51,526 bases of DNA from Iodobacter sp. BJB302. Lineage in GTDB: Bacteria; Pseudomonadota; Gammaproteobacteria; Burkholderiales; Chitinibacteraceae. Shown piece after piece: positions 36,901 to 44,043 of this stretch. The DNA is taken from the NCBI RefSeq assembly GCF_002735645.1, contig NZ_PDZG01000032.1, positions 1 through 51,526 on the forward strand. Direction: 5' to 3'. The notes under the pieces are model-generated. The model was given only the letters and a program-made list of their open reading frames with translations, made no database searches and was not told the origin of the DNA. Position 1 is the first letter of the stretch. The number at the start of each line of letters is the position of its first letter. A program made the translations under genes and the position numbers.

Positions 36901-37212
36901 GCCACTACTTTTTATGAGCATATTATTCAAGTGGGCTTTGCTGCGGGCACGGTCGATGAAGCAGATAAATTTAAATTCAAGTTATTAATGGAAGCCATTG
37001 TTGAAGTGCTGCAAGAGACCATTGGTAGTATCGATTTCTGGCAAAACCCAGATAAACAGAAGCGGGTTCGTGGTTTGATTAAAACTGAAATTACTAAAAC
37101 GGGCATTGCTGAGCTAAAAGAAAATCGCGAGCGCGTGGCCGTTGAAGTGATGCGGCTCGCCAAAAACCGGCATGACAGTTTGGTGCAGTTAGCAAGGCAA
37201 GGAGTTCATTGA
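33949..37212 (+). CDS. hsdR: Type I restriction endonuclease subunit
   Basis: A 1087-residue translocase-nuclease. The PD-(D/E)xK nuclease is at the N-terminus: Asp150 in IPDIVLF, then Glu164 and Lys166 in VVECKKGSE. SF2 motor motifs follow: Walker A QGSGKSLT (about 320), DEAH (439-442) with RTQ, TFTGTPL-like AFTGTPL, and LLTGFDAPI and QAIARTNR in the second RecA domain. A helical C-terminus should dock on the methyltransferase. All key residues are intact, so restriction should be active. It begins 7 bp after darG. Confidence 0.95.
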   Translation: MSEYTEVEQPFLAQLAGLAWTVIDQGCAIPSDPSVSLRSSFRQWLLPDVFDAAVRHINRTSDGEPWLTDAQLDELRGQLSRQPNRTLLEANEAVQALLFKTQVGVNELTGENDPVVRLIDFHNPENNQFHAINQFRIDTPGCVKAFIIPDIVLFVNGIPLCVVECKKGSETCANPMQEAFVQLQRYMRRRKETEAAGLKEGEPRLFQSNLLLIRSCGLEADYGTITSGDEHYYAWKTSYPLPEASSEGKNAQEQLIAGMLSKQNLLQILRTCAVFMDTDGGPRVKVVCRYQQFRAANKIMERLRTGTNVLERSGVVWHTQGSGKSLTMVFLARMLRASRDLSDYKIVLVNDRQDLEAQLGETATLIGGRVNVIETRLSLRHHLATASSDISMVMIHKFQEHKQVLSNAVAEALGTYTAMPAAKTFGLVNSSERIVLMIDEAHRTQSSDLGDNLFEAFPNAARLAFTGTPLITERHGERKTHKRFGEYIDTYRLMDAVDDGATLQILYEGRTADSALNEKHAFDQAFEDLFRDRSEEELLAIKKKYGATGDILEAENRINAIAKDLVQHYADHILPNGFKAQVVCHSKLACIRYQTGIQAALAERIELELGRAQPDQALIQRLKFLKTAVIISSDGTNEAAFITHARKQASQMNAVDNFCRSFDFDDPDRENTGIAFLIVCDMLLTGFDAPIEQVMYIDKKLREHTLLQAIARTNRVKKGKLRGYIVDYIGLANHLTDALTLYAASDELQELHDGLQNITSELPILEERYQRLLQHFQGLGIKQIKAFVSGALPDLDADAAVVHAAVTALKDEKQRADFEVYLKKFLMSLDIILPNESAHVYRVPAKRFGYILQVAKERYKDSSLDLGSAGEKVKALINEHLISLGINPKVPPIELLSEDFLEKLAAHSGQNIEAKASEMEHAIRKHCTVHHDEDPAFYKQLSEKVDALIGKHHDEWELLAEKLAELRNEAIAGRQQGEEGMSREATTFYEHIIQVGFAAGTVDEADKFKFKLLMEAIVEVLQETIGSIDFWQNPDKQKRVRGLIKTEITKTGIAELKENRERVAVEVMRLAKNRHDSLVQLARQGVH

Positions 37213-37919
37213 TGCAAGTTCGACATATCCGCGATATTGAATATCGTTTACTGCCCGGTACGGATCGAATGACCACCGATATTGTCCTTGAGCGCGATGG
37301 CATTATTTCTGTGCGCCCCCCTATCCGCATGACACCTGAGCAGATTGATCAAACTGTATTAAGTAAACGCATGTGGATCTATCGCAATCTGGCCGAATGG
37401 CGCGAGCTTAATGCCACAAAAATCCGCCGTGAATGGGTGGGGGGTGAGTCCTTTCCCTATTTGGGACGAAATTATCGCTTGCAGTTTGTAGATCATCAGG
37501 ATGCCCCGTTGAAACTCAAGGAAGGACGGCTTTGTCTTTTGCGTCAAGTGGTTCAAGACGGCGGCATTGAGGCGGCACATCAAGCTTTTGAGACGTTTTA
37601 TCAGGAAAAAGGCTTAATCAGATTGCCCGAGCGAGTCGCTCTATTTTCAGCCAAAGTAGGCGTTAAGCCAGGAAATATTCAAGTCAAAGATCTAGGCTTT
37701 CGCTGGGCTTCATGCTTAAAAAATGGGGATCTGCATTTTCACTGGAAATGCTTGATGGCACCTCTAAAAATCATTGATTACATCGTGGTGCATGAGTTAT
37801 GCCATTTTCACCATCGGGATCACTCTGCTGCGTTTTGGAATGAAGTCGATAAAATTATCCCTGATTATCGGGAAAGAAAAGACTGGCTAAAAATGCATGG
37901 CGCTGCGCTCAATCTTTAA
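37212..37919 (+). CDS. YgjP-like zinc metallopeptidase (DUF45/M48 type)
   Basis: A 235-residue protein of the YgjP/WLM group. The zinc site HELCH (194-198) is followed by HFHHRDHSAAFWNEVDKIIP and a conserved RERKDWLKMHG end; GFRWASCLKNGDLHFHWK is the family core motif. The start overlaps the hsdR stop as TGATG, so it belongs to the restriction operon. Genes of this family are frequent companions of type I systems, but their role is not settled; processing of HsdR or of a stalled complex is possible. The frame opens at a TTG 3 bp earlier. Confidence 0.88.
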   Translation: MQVRHIRDIEYRLLPGTDRMTTDIVLERDGIISVRPPIRMTPEQIDQTVLSKRMWIYRNLAEWRELNATKIRREWVGGESFPYLGRNYRLQFVDHQDAPLKLKEGRLCLLRQVVQDGGIEAAHQAFETFYQEKGLIRLPERVALFSAKVGVKPGNIQVKDLGFRWASCLKNGDLHFHWKCLMAPLKIIDYIVVHELCHFHHRDHSAAFWNEVDKIIPDYRERKDWLKMHGAALNL

Positions 37920-37929
37920 ACCCCATTAA

Positions 37930-37969
37930 AAGACGCCCCCCACCCATGCCGCTGAAACTAGCGGCATGG
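37930..37969 (+). promoter_or_regulatory. Conserved stem-loop ahead of the lysis genes
   Basis: ATTAAAAGAC plus a C-rich spacer leads into CCATGCCGCT / AGCGGCATGG (37944-37953 and 37960-37969), a perfect 10-bp stem with loop GAAACT. A close copy lies at 46015-46056 ahead of the protease gene. It could be a terminator of the cargo operon, or a late-operon leader or processing site. Confidence 0.6.
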
Positions 37970-37987
37970 TTTATTCAGGGGGTGGCT

Positions 37988-38524
37988 ATGTCACGCAGCA
38001 TTGAGCAGATTGTGATTCATTGCTCGGCCAGTTTAAATGGCCGCAGCTTGGGCGGCGGGGGTAAAAGCGCGGCAGAGGTGATGGATGCCTGGCACAAGCG
38101 GCGCGGCTTTATGCGCCATGCGGCGGCGTGCAGGGTATTTAATCCGGGCCTGCCAGCCCTGGGCTACCACTGGGTGATCGATTGCGGCGGCATACTGGAA
38201 AGCGGCCGCAATATCGATGAACCCGGCGCGCATGTGGCCGGGCACAATGCCCACTCTATCGGCATTTGCTTAGTGGGCACCGATGCGTTTACCGCTAGCC
38301 AATGGGCGGCATTAGCTAGCCAGATCCGCTATTTACAGCGCCGCTTTCCCGCCGCGCACATCGTCGGCCACCGCGATTTATCGCCGGATCTCAATGGCGA
38401 CGGCAACATCTCCCCCAATGAATACCGCAAAACCTGCCCCGGCTTTAGCGTGGCCGACTGGCTGGCGGCAGATATGCAGCCGCTGCCACACCATCTGATT
38501 GGGGGCAGCAATGCCGCTCTCTGA
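37988..38524 (+). CDS. N-acetylmuramoyl-L-alanine amidase (endolysin)
   Basis: A 178-residue amidase_2/PGRP-type enzyme that cuts the amide bond between muramic acid and the stem peptide for host lysis. Zinc ligands are the His of QIVIHCSAS, the His of AHIVGHRDLSPD, and the Cys of YRKTCPGF; AHSIGICLVG is the core strand. ATG 37988 follows GGGGG (37978-37982). An upstream Met at 37946 lies in the stem-loop and is rejected. No signal peptide, so release depends on a holin. First of the late genes. Confidence 0.92.
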   Translation: MSRSIEQIVIHCSASLNGRSLGGGGKSAAEVMDAWHKRRGFMRHAAACRVFNPGLPALGYHWVIDCGGILESGRNIDEPGAHVAGHNAHSIGICLVGTDAFTASQWAALASQIRYLQRRFPAAHIVGHRDLSPDLNGDGNISPNEYRKTCPGFSVADWLAADMQPLPHHLIGGSNAAL

Positions 38525-38759
38525 TTTAATCACCCACCCGCAAACCCAGCGTTTAAGCCATAGCAAGCTGTGGGCCAATGTGGCTTGTGCGGCCTCCACA
38601 GCGGTGTTTATCAAGCAGGGCTGGGCAGGCACGCTGACCAGCGATGGCTGGCTGGTTTATCTGGGGGTGGTGGGCGGCTACGCCGTGGCCCGGCACTGGC
38701 TGGCTACTCGCAAGGGAGGCACCGATGCAGCTGATTTACAAAAGCATAAAGAGCAGTGA
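38511..38759 (+). CDS. Small membrane protein, holin-like
   Basis: An 82-residue protein overlapping the amidase gene by 14 bp. It has one or two hydrophobic stretches (ANVACAASTAVFIKQG and GWLVYLGVVGGYAVARHWL) and a charged C-terminal tail ending KHKEQ. Size, topology and position after an endolysin fit the holin role; the sequence looks like the DUF2644-type phage membrane proteins. Function is inferred from context. Confidence 0.65.
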   Translation: MPLSDLITHPQTQRLSHSKLWANVACAASTAVFIKQGWAGTLTSDGWLVYLGVVGGYAVARHWLATRKGGTDAADLQKHKEQ

Positions 38760-38899
38760 AATCAATCAAGAGGAGTCGGTGTTGGGTTACGCGATAAAGC
38801 AGTTCATAGCCATCAAGTTAGGCTTTTGTCATCCCCGTGACCACTCATTTGCAAGCATTGCATCATTGAAACCCAATCTTATCAACTAAAGGGGAATTC

Positions 38900-39016
38900 G
38901 TAGGTTGGGTTAGCAGGCTTTATCGCGTAACCCAACATTCTGTTTACGCTGAAGTGTTGGGTTACGCTGGTTTATCCGCCCTAAAATCGGCGAATAAACC
39001 AGCTAACCCAACCTAC
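38900..39016. repeat. Inverted-repeat element, GTAGGTTGGGTTAGC ends
   Basis: GTAGGTTGGGTTAGC (38900-38914) and GCTAACCCAACCTAC (39002-39016) are perfect 15-bp reverse complements. Internal parts (GTAACCCAACA, GTGTTGGGTTAC) form a second nested palindrome. It is the best-preserved member of the family in this window. Confidence 0.85.
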
Positions 39017-39060
39017 AAAAGCATCCTTTCTCGTTGGTTTTTCTTAAATTGATAGGATTG

Positions 39061-39116
39061 GGGTGAAACCCGCCAGAATTTGGCCTGAGATGCTACAGAA
39101 ACGGCGGGGTTCACCC
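39061..39116. repeat. Inverted repeat GGGTGAAACCCGCC / GGCGGGGTTCACCC
   Basis: Arms at 39061-39074 and 39103-39116 match at 13 of 14 positions. The left arm equals the GGGTGAAACCCGCC at about 14409-14422 upstream of the copper chaperone gene, so this is a second dispersed family shared by host and prophage. Confidence 0.7.
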
Positions 39117-39344
39117 GCCCTACAAAAAAAGTCGGCATGCCATTGGCTTAATTTGGTGTGCTTAAGGTGACGTGATAAAGCAGCTAACCCAAGCTACGAA
39201 TTCACCTTAAGTTGAAAGGGTTGAGCACAATCGGCCGTACATAAAAGGAACGCCCCCGCAGTGGCTACCGCTCCAAAATCAACGCGCCGAAGGCACTAAA
39301 CAGCACTGTCTTTGCCAACAAATCTCAGAACAAAGGCAGCCATC

Positions 39345-39680
39345 ATGAGCATCAATATCGATTTCTGGCAGGCACTGAGCTGTGCGGCAGCGGTGTTTGT
39401 GTTCTTTTTTGGCTTGCTGATTAGCCTGCTTAAAGTGCTGTTCAAGCAGTTTGAAGATCGCCAATCCGCCAGGTTTACGCAGATCGAAACATCGCTAATC
39501 AAGCGCGATGACGATTTCACGCGCTTAGAGCGGGACTGGCTCAAGCACTTAGCCGAGCTGCCCATTCAATACGTGCGGCGCGAGGACTACATCCGGGGGC
39601 AGAGCGTGCTAGAGGCCAAGCTGGATGCGCTGTATTCCAAAGTTGAACTAAACCAATTTAGAGGCACCAGCCATGACTGA
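39345..39680 (+). CDS. Phage membrane coiled-coil protein (DUF2730/gp25-like)
   Basis: A 111-residue protein with one N-terminal membrane helix (CAAAVFVFFFGLLISLLKVLF) followed by a coiled coil of charged residues. Its place before the gp26- and gp27-like genes is that of Mu gp25/DUF2730 proteins. The ATG at 39345 has AAAGG upstream; the frame extends to 39312 with no support. It could also be a spanin-like protein. It overlaps the next gene by 8 bp. Confidence 0.6.
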   Translation: MSINIDFWQALSCAAAVFVFFFGLLISLLKVLFKQFEDRQSARFTQIETSLIKRDDDFTRLERDWLKHLAELPIQYVRREDYIRGQSVLEAKLDALYSKVELNQFRGTSHD

Positions 39681-39987
39681 TTTCGTAAAAATCCGCCGCG
39701 AATCCATGCGCTGGAATCTGATCAATACCCTGGATAAAGCACGCCCGCACACCAGCAACGAGCAGTTTTTGCTGGAGGTGATGCGGGCCATCTATCCCGA
39801 TGCCACCGCGCTAGAGGTTCGCCGCGAGCTGGATTACCTGAGCGATCGCCAGCTGGTCGAATTACGCAAGGAGCCGAGCGGCACATGGTTTGCCGACCTG
39901 ACCCGCTGCGGTGTGGATATCGCTGAATACACGATTGATTGCGAGCCAGGCATTGCCCGGCCCGTTAAATATTGGAGTACGTCATGA
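39673..39987 (+). CDS. Mu gp26-like phage protein
   Basis: A 104-residue protein with a winged-helix look: IRRESMRWNLINTLDKARPH, FLLEVMRAIYPDATALEVRR, ELDYLSDRQLVELRKE and a short beta wing ending in WFADLTRCGVDIAEY. Similar small proteins precede the DUF3486 gene in Mu-like phages. Function is unknown. It overlaps the previous gene by 8 bp. Confidence 0.7.
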   Translation: MTDFVKIRRESMRWNLINTLDKARPHTSNEQFLLEVMRAIYPDATALEVRRELDYLSDRQLVELRKEPSGTWFADLTRCGVDIAEYTIDCEPGIARPVKYWSTS

Positions 39988-40018
39988 TCCGGCCCCCCAC
40001 GCGCCCCCCAAGGGGCAG

Positions 40019-40055
40019 GATTGCCTCCCTTGGGACGGCCCTGCGGGAGGCAATC
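40019..40055 (+). promoter_or_regulatory. Hairpin that includes the ribosome site of the gp27-like gene
   Basis: GATTGCCTCCC (40019-40029) and GGGAGGCAATC (40045-40055) form a perfect 11-bp stem. The right arm holds GGGAGG, the ribosome site for the ATG at 40060. If folded in RNA it would hide that site. Confidence 0.55.
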
Positions 40056-40059
40056 TAAC

Positions 40060-40605
40060 ATGGCCCGCCGCAGCAGTATCGACGGCCTGCCAGAGGATGC
40101 CCGCCGCTGGCTGGAGCGTGCGCTCACCGATAGCAATTTCTCCGGCTATCAGGCGCTGGAGGAAATGCTGCGGGAGCAAGGCTATGTGATCAGCAAGTCG
40201 GCCATCCACCGTTATGGCCAGAAGATTGAGCGGCGTTTTGCGGCCATTAAAGCCAGCACCGAAGCCGCCCGTATGCTCACCGAAGGCGCGGCAGATGACA
40301 AAGATGCCCGCTCCGAAGCGCTGGTGGCACTAGTGCAAACCGAGCTGTTTGATTCGATCATGAATCTGCAAGAGGCTACTGCAGAAGATGTCAACCCGGC
40401 AGACCGCATTGCCATGCTGTCTGACGCGGCTAAAAACATCGCCACACTGGCCCGTGCCTCGGTCAATCAGAAAAAATTCCGGCTGGAGCTGCAATCACGG
40501 GTAGACGCTGCGGCTGCAGCGGTTGAAAAAGTGGTTAAAAATGGCGGGCTTTCGGACGCCGCTGCCGATGCCATCCGCCGCCAAATTCTGGGCATTGCAG
40601 CATGA
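40060..40605 (+). CDS. DUF3486 family protein (Mu gp27-like, small terminase candidate)
   Basis: A 181-residue protein starting MARRSSIDGLPEDARRWLER, then an HTH-like YQALEEMLREQGYVISKSAI and long helices. This is the DUF3486 pattern of Mu gp27, which sits before the large terminase and is thought to act as the small terminase. ATG 40060 follows GGGAGG; the longer frame from 40021 starts in the hairpin and is rejected. It overlaps the terminase gene as ATGA. Confidence 0.88.
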   Translation: MARRSSIDGLPEDARRWLERALTDSNFSGYQALEEMLREQGYVISKSAIHRYGQKIERRFAAIKASTEAARMLTEGAADDKDARSEALVALVQTELFDSIMNLQEATAEDVNPADRIAMLSDAAKNIATLARASVNQKKFRLELQSRVDAAAAAVEKVVKNGGLSDAAADAIRRQILGIAA

Positions 40606-42101
40606 CAGCCGATACCCGCGCCGCCCGCGCACCTACCGTTCTGCTGCCTTACCAGCAGCGCTGGTGCGCCGATACATCGCCGGTCAAGGTGATGGAGAAA
40701 TCCCGCCGGATTGGTTTATCTTGGGGCGAGGCGGCTGATTCAGCCTTGCTTTCCGCCAGCCAAAGCGGCATGGATACCTGGTATATCGGTTACAACAAAG
40801 ATATGGCGCAGGAGTTTATCCGCGATTGCGCCGACTGGGCCAAGCACTACAGCCTGGCCGCTGGCGAGATTGAAGAAACCGAAGAAGTGTTTGTGAATGG
40901 CGATGATGAAAAAGCGATCTTAGCTTTCGTCATCCGCTTTGCCTCTGGCCATCGCATCACCGCGCTGTCTTCCCGCCCATCCAACTTACGGGGTAAAGCA
41001 GGCCGCGTGATCATTGATGAAGCCGCCTTCCATGAGCAGCTGGGTGAGCTGCTTAAAGCCGCAATGGCGCTGTTGATGTGGGGCGGTCAAGTCCATGTGA
41101 TCTCCACCCACGATGGCGTCGATAACCCATTTAACGAGCTGATCACTGATGCCCGCTCCGGCAAAAAACCCTACAGCGTGCATCGCGTGACATTTGATGA
41201 TGCACTGGCAGAAGGGCTGTATCAGCGCATTTGCCTGCGCCTGGGCAAGGATTGGACTGCAGAGGGTGAGGCCCAATGGGCTAAAGAAATCCGTGACTTC
41301 TATGGCGATGATGCGGATGAAGAGCTGGATTGCGTGCCCAAAAATAGCGGCGGCGCATGGCTATCACGGGCGCTGATTGAATCCCGCATGAATAAAGACA
41401 CGCCGGTGCTGCGCTATGAATGCAAAGCAGGCTTTGAGCTATTGCCCGATCACATCCGCAAAGCGGAGTGTGGGGATTGGCTGGAAGAAAAGCTGGCCCC
41501 ACTGCTGGCCAAGCTGCCGCCGGATGCCATCTCATTTAATGGTGAAGACTTTGGCCGCACAGGGGATTTAAGCGTGCATGTGCCACTGATCCAGCAGCAA
41601 AACCTGACATGCCATGTGCCGTTTGTTTTAGAGCTGCGCAATGTGCCGTTCCGCCAGCAAGAGCAGATCTGTTTTTATCTATTAGATAGATTGCCCGGTT
41701 TTATGGGTGGCGCATTTGACGCACGCGGCAATGGCCAGGCACTGGCTGAATATGCCATGCAAAAATACGGCATCAGCCGCATTCAACAAGTCATGCTCAC
41801 CGAAGGCTGGTACCGCGAACACATGCCGCCGGTTAAAGCGGCATTAGAAGACGGCACCATTACCGATCTACCCAAAGATGCCGACATTCTGGCCGATCTA
41901 CGCGCCATTGAAGTGGTACGCGGCGTGCCGCGTATTGCAGAAAAACGCAGCACCGGGGAAGACAAGGGCAAGCGCCACGGCGATGCCGCCGTCGCCCTGG
42001 CGCTGGCCCACTTTGCCAGCCGCGAACTCAACAAAGGCCCGGTCAAAGTCAAATCGCGCCGCCGCCGTGGCGGTGAAAAAATCACACGGGGCTATTTATG
42101 A
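40602..42101 (+). CDS. Phage terminase large subunit (Mu gp28-like)
   Basis: A 499-residue DNA-packaging motor. The ATPase has PYQQRWCADTSPVKVMEKSR with the variant Walker A KSRRIGLSW and Walker B VIIDEAAFHE, then an STHDG coupling motif. The nuclease domain starts at FNGEDFGRTGDLSVHV (Asp in the RNase H-like fold). It cleaves and translocates DNA into procapsids by the headful mode used by Mu. Complete. A palindromic repeat lies just downstream, before the portal gene. Confidence 0.93.
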   Translation: MTADTRAARAPTVLLPYQQRWCADTSPVKVMEKSRRIGLSWGEAADSALLSASQSGMDTWYIGYNKDMAQEFIRDCADWAKHYSLAAGEIEETEEVFVNGDDEKAILAFVIRFASGHRITALSSRPSNLRGKAGRVIIDEAAFHEQLGELLKAAMALLMWGGQVHVISTHDGVDNPFNELITDARSGKKPYSVHRVTFDDALAEGLYQRICLRLGKDWTAEGEAQWAKEIRDFYGDDADEELDCVPKNSGGAWLSRALIESRMNKDTPVLRYECKAGFELLPDHIRKAECGDWLEEKLAPLLAKLPPDAISFNGEDFGRTGDLSVHVPLIQQQNLTCHVPFVLELRNVPFRQQEQICFYLLDRLPGFMGGAFDARGNGQALAEYAMQKYGISRIQQVMLTEGWYREHMPPVKAALEDGTITDLPKDADILADLRAIEVVRGVPRIAEKRSTGEDKGKRHGDAAVALALAHFASRELNKGPVKVKSRRRRGGEKITRGYL

Positions 42102-42112
42102 TCCGGGATTGC

Positions 42113-42173
42113 GTAGGTTGGGTTAGCGGCTTAATTCGCCTGATTCTTGGCGAATTAAGCCGCGTAGCCCAAC
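42113..42173. repeat. Inverted-repeat element between terminase and portal genes
   Basis: GTAGGTTGGGTTAGCGGCTT (from 42113) pairs with the sequence ending AAGCCGCGTAGCCCAAC (to 42173) almost along its whole length, around a small loop. This is a compact member of the GTAGGTTGGG family inside late genes. Confidence 0.8.
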
Positions 42174-42218
42174 AGTCGCTGGTGAAATAAGCTTCAATAA
42201 ACAAGGATAGAGTAAGCG

Positions 42219-43409
42219 ATGAAAAAGAATGGCTTATGGCTTAGCCCCACAGAATTTGTCGCTTTTGGCGAGCAGAACAAAGCGCTCTCCGAGCAGCTGG
42301 CCACGCGCAGCCGCAGCATTGATTTTTACGGCCTGGGCATGTACCTGCCCAACCCGGATACGGTGCTAAAAAAACTAGGCCAAGACATCAGGGTCTACCG
42401 CGAGCTGCGCTCGGATTCCAGCGTAGGAGCATTTATCCGCCGCCGTAAATCCGCCATTAAAGCGCTGGAATGGGGTATTAACCGCGAGTCAGCCAAAAGT
42501 GCCGCCAGCAAATTAATTGAGTCGGTGTTTAGTCAGCTAAAACTGGAACGCATCATTAATGAAATGCTGGATGCGGTGCTGTATGGCTACCAGCCGATGG
42601 AGATCGTGTGGGGTAAGGTCGGCAGCTATATCGTGCCGATCGACATCATCGGCAAACCCGCCGAGTGGTTTGTGTTCAGCCCGGAAAACGAGCTGCGCTT
42701 ACGCACCAAAGAAAACCGCATTGCAGGCGAAGCGCTGCCAGATCGCAAATTCCTCCTGCCCCGGCAAGACCCCAGCTATGACAACCCTTACGGCTTCCCC
42801 GATCTGAGCATGGTGTTCTGGCCAACCACCTTTAAAAAAGGCGGCTTAAAATTTTGGGTGACGTTTACGGAGAAATTCGGCATGCCGTGGATTGTGGGCA
42901 AACACCCACGCGGCACACCCGAATCAGAGTCTGACCGGCTACTCGATAGCCTAGAGAGCATGGTGCAGGATGCAGTTGCCGTGATCCCCGATGACTCCAG
43001 CGTGGAGATCAAAGAAGCCGCAGGCAAGGCGGGTAGTGCCGATGTGTACGAGCGCTTATTACACTTTTGCCGCTCTGAGGTTTCCATTGCCCTCTTGGGC
43101 CAGAACCAGACCACCGAATCCACCAGCAATAAAGCGTCTGCCACGGCAGGGCTGGAGGTCACCCGCGATCTGCGCGATGGCGACAAGGCCATTATTGAGG
43201 AAACGCTGAATCAGCTGATTGCCTGGATCTGCGAGCTGAATTTTGGCGAGGGTGTAGCGCGGCCCACATTCACCATGTGGGAGCAGAAAGAAGTAGATGA
43301 TGCACTATCGGCCAGAGATGAAAAGCTGATGCAAGCAGGCGCTAAATTCACCCCCGCTTATTTTATGCGGGCCTACCACCTGCGGGCGGGGGATTTACAG
43401 CAGGAATAA
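42219..43409 (+). CDS. DUF935 phage portal protein (Mu gp29-like), short
   Basis: A 396-residue portal of the DUF935 family: DPVL-type start (NPDTVLKKLGQDIRVYREL), SDSSVGAFIRRRKSAIKALE, YGYQPMEIVW, FVFSPENELRL, FGMPWIVGKHPRG and LLGQNQTTESTSNKA are all family segments. Mu gp29 has 512 residues, so about 100 C-terminal residues are missing; the frame stops at LRAGDLQQE, followed at once by a palindromic repeat. The core fold may be complete, but loss of the C-terminus together with the missing gp30 gene downstream suggests a deletion. Confidence 0.88.
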   Translation: MKKNGLWLSPTEFVAFGEQNKALSEQLATRSRSIDFYGLGMYLPNPDTVLKKLGQDIRVYRELRSDSSVGAFIRRRKSAIKALEWGINRESAKSAASKLIESVFSQLKLERIINEMLDAVLYGYQPMEIVWGKVGSYIVPIDIIGKPAEWFVFSPENELRLRTKENRIAGEALPDRKFLLPRQDPSYDNPYGFPDLSMVFWPTTFKKGGLKFWVTFTEKFGMPWIVGKHPRGTPESESDRLLDSLESMVQDAVAVIPDDSSVEIKEAAGKAGSADVYERLLHFCRSEVSIALLGQNQTTESTSNKASATAGLEVTRDLRDGDKAIIEETLNQLIAWICELNFGEGVARPTFTMWEQKEVDDALSARDEKLMQAGAKFTPAYFMRAYHLRAGDLQQE

Positions 43410-43439
43410 GACGCCTTACAAACGCACGCCCGAAGAGCT

Positions 43440-43521
43440 GTAGCTTGGGCTAAAGCTTTATCAGCCCAACATTTCAATTGGCCTCAGAATGTTGGGCTGA
43501 TAAGGCGCTAGCCCAACCTAC
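43440..43521. repeat. Inverted-repeat element after the portal gene
   Basis: The left arm from GTAGCTTGGGCTAAAGC (43440) and the right arm ending GCGCTAGCCCAACCTAC (43521) pair over about 34 bp each, around a small centre at ATTTCAATTGGCCTCAGAAT. It is similar to the host copy at 5634-5715. Confidence 0.8.
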
Positions 43522-43557
43522 CGTACTACCGTTTTAACCCTAAGCAGAGGACTAGTC

Positions 43558-43773
43558 ATGGATCTTATCTCCGTTTCATCTTCAAACCTGAAAGCCGTTG
43601 GCTACGATCCAGCAAGCCAAACCTTGCAAATCGCTTTTCGAAACGGTGGGCGCTACGAGTATTACAACGTGCCCCCAGCCATCCACGCCGCACTGATGGC
43701 AGCCAGCTCCAAAGGCGCTTACTTTCACGCACGCATCAAAAACGCCTCCTACCGCTACCGCAAGCTGCGCTAG
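43558..43773 (+). CDS. KTSC domain protein
   Basis: A 71-residue protein that is a single KTSC domain: VSSSNLKAVGYDPASQTLQI, FRNGGRYEYYNVPPAIHAAL, SSKGAYFHARIKNASYRYRK. KTSC domains occur alone or attached to lysyl-tRNA synthetase and phage head proteins; their role is unclear. Here it takes the place where a head-morphogenesis gene is expected. AGAGG lies a few bases before the ATG. Confidence 0.85.
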   Translation: MDLISVSSSNLKAVGYDPASQTLQIAFRNGGRYEYYNVPPAIHAALMAASSKGAYFHARIKNASYRYRKLR

Positions 43774-43819
43774 GGAAAGTCTGTGGTTTTGCAGGGGGCA
43801 ATAATTTTTAAGCCGTGGA

Positions 43820-43856
43820 GGTAGTTTGGCCTGAAACTGTATCAGCCCAAGCTACC
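43820..43856. repeat. Short inverted repeat, GGTAGTTTGGC / GCCCAAGCTACC
   Basis: A small or partly deleted member of the GTAG..TTGGG family, immediately after the KTSC gene. The remaining sequence to 44043 shows only minor dyads and no gene. Confidence 0.55.
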
Positions 43857-44043
43857 TTGCCTGGATCACCTCACGCAAGCAGCTCTCCGATAATGAGCCT
43901 GTTTACGCTCTTTGCTCCCGCTTGATATGCAAGCGTAGCAGAGCAAGCACAGCAAAGGCTTCTAAAGCTTTATAAAGGCTTTACGCCCTGTTTAAACTAC
44001 CTTAACCCTTCGCTGCTTTTCAGCCACGTACCCCATGCCTGCA

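Larger units (their letters stand above)
38760..39344. other. 585-bp gene-free stretch filled with palindromic repeats
   Basis: Nothing convincing is encoded. It contains an inverted-repeat element at 38900-39016, a second at 39061-39116 and a partial copy at about 39172-39204. The interruption separates the lysis genes from the gp25-like gene, which in Mu-like phages are usually close. Confidence 0.65.

Noticed and set aside
38644-38889. 81-codon plus frame after the holin-like gene
   Set aside because: It overlaps the holin-like gene in another frame and runs into repeat-rich DNA, with no domain.
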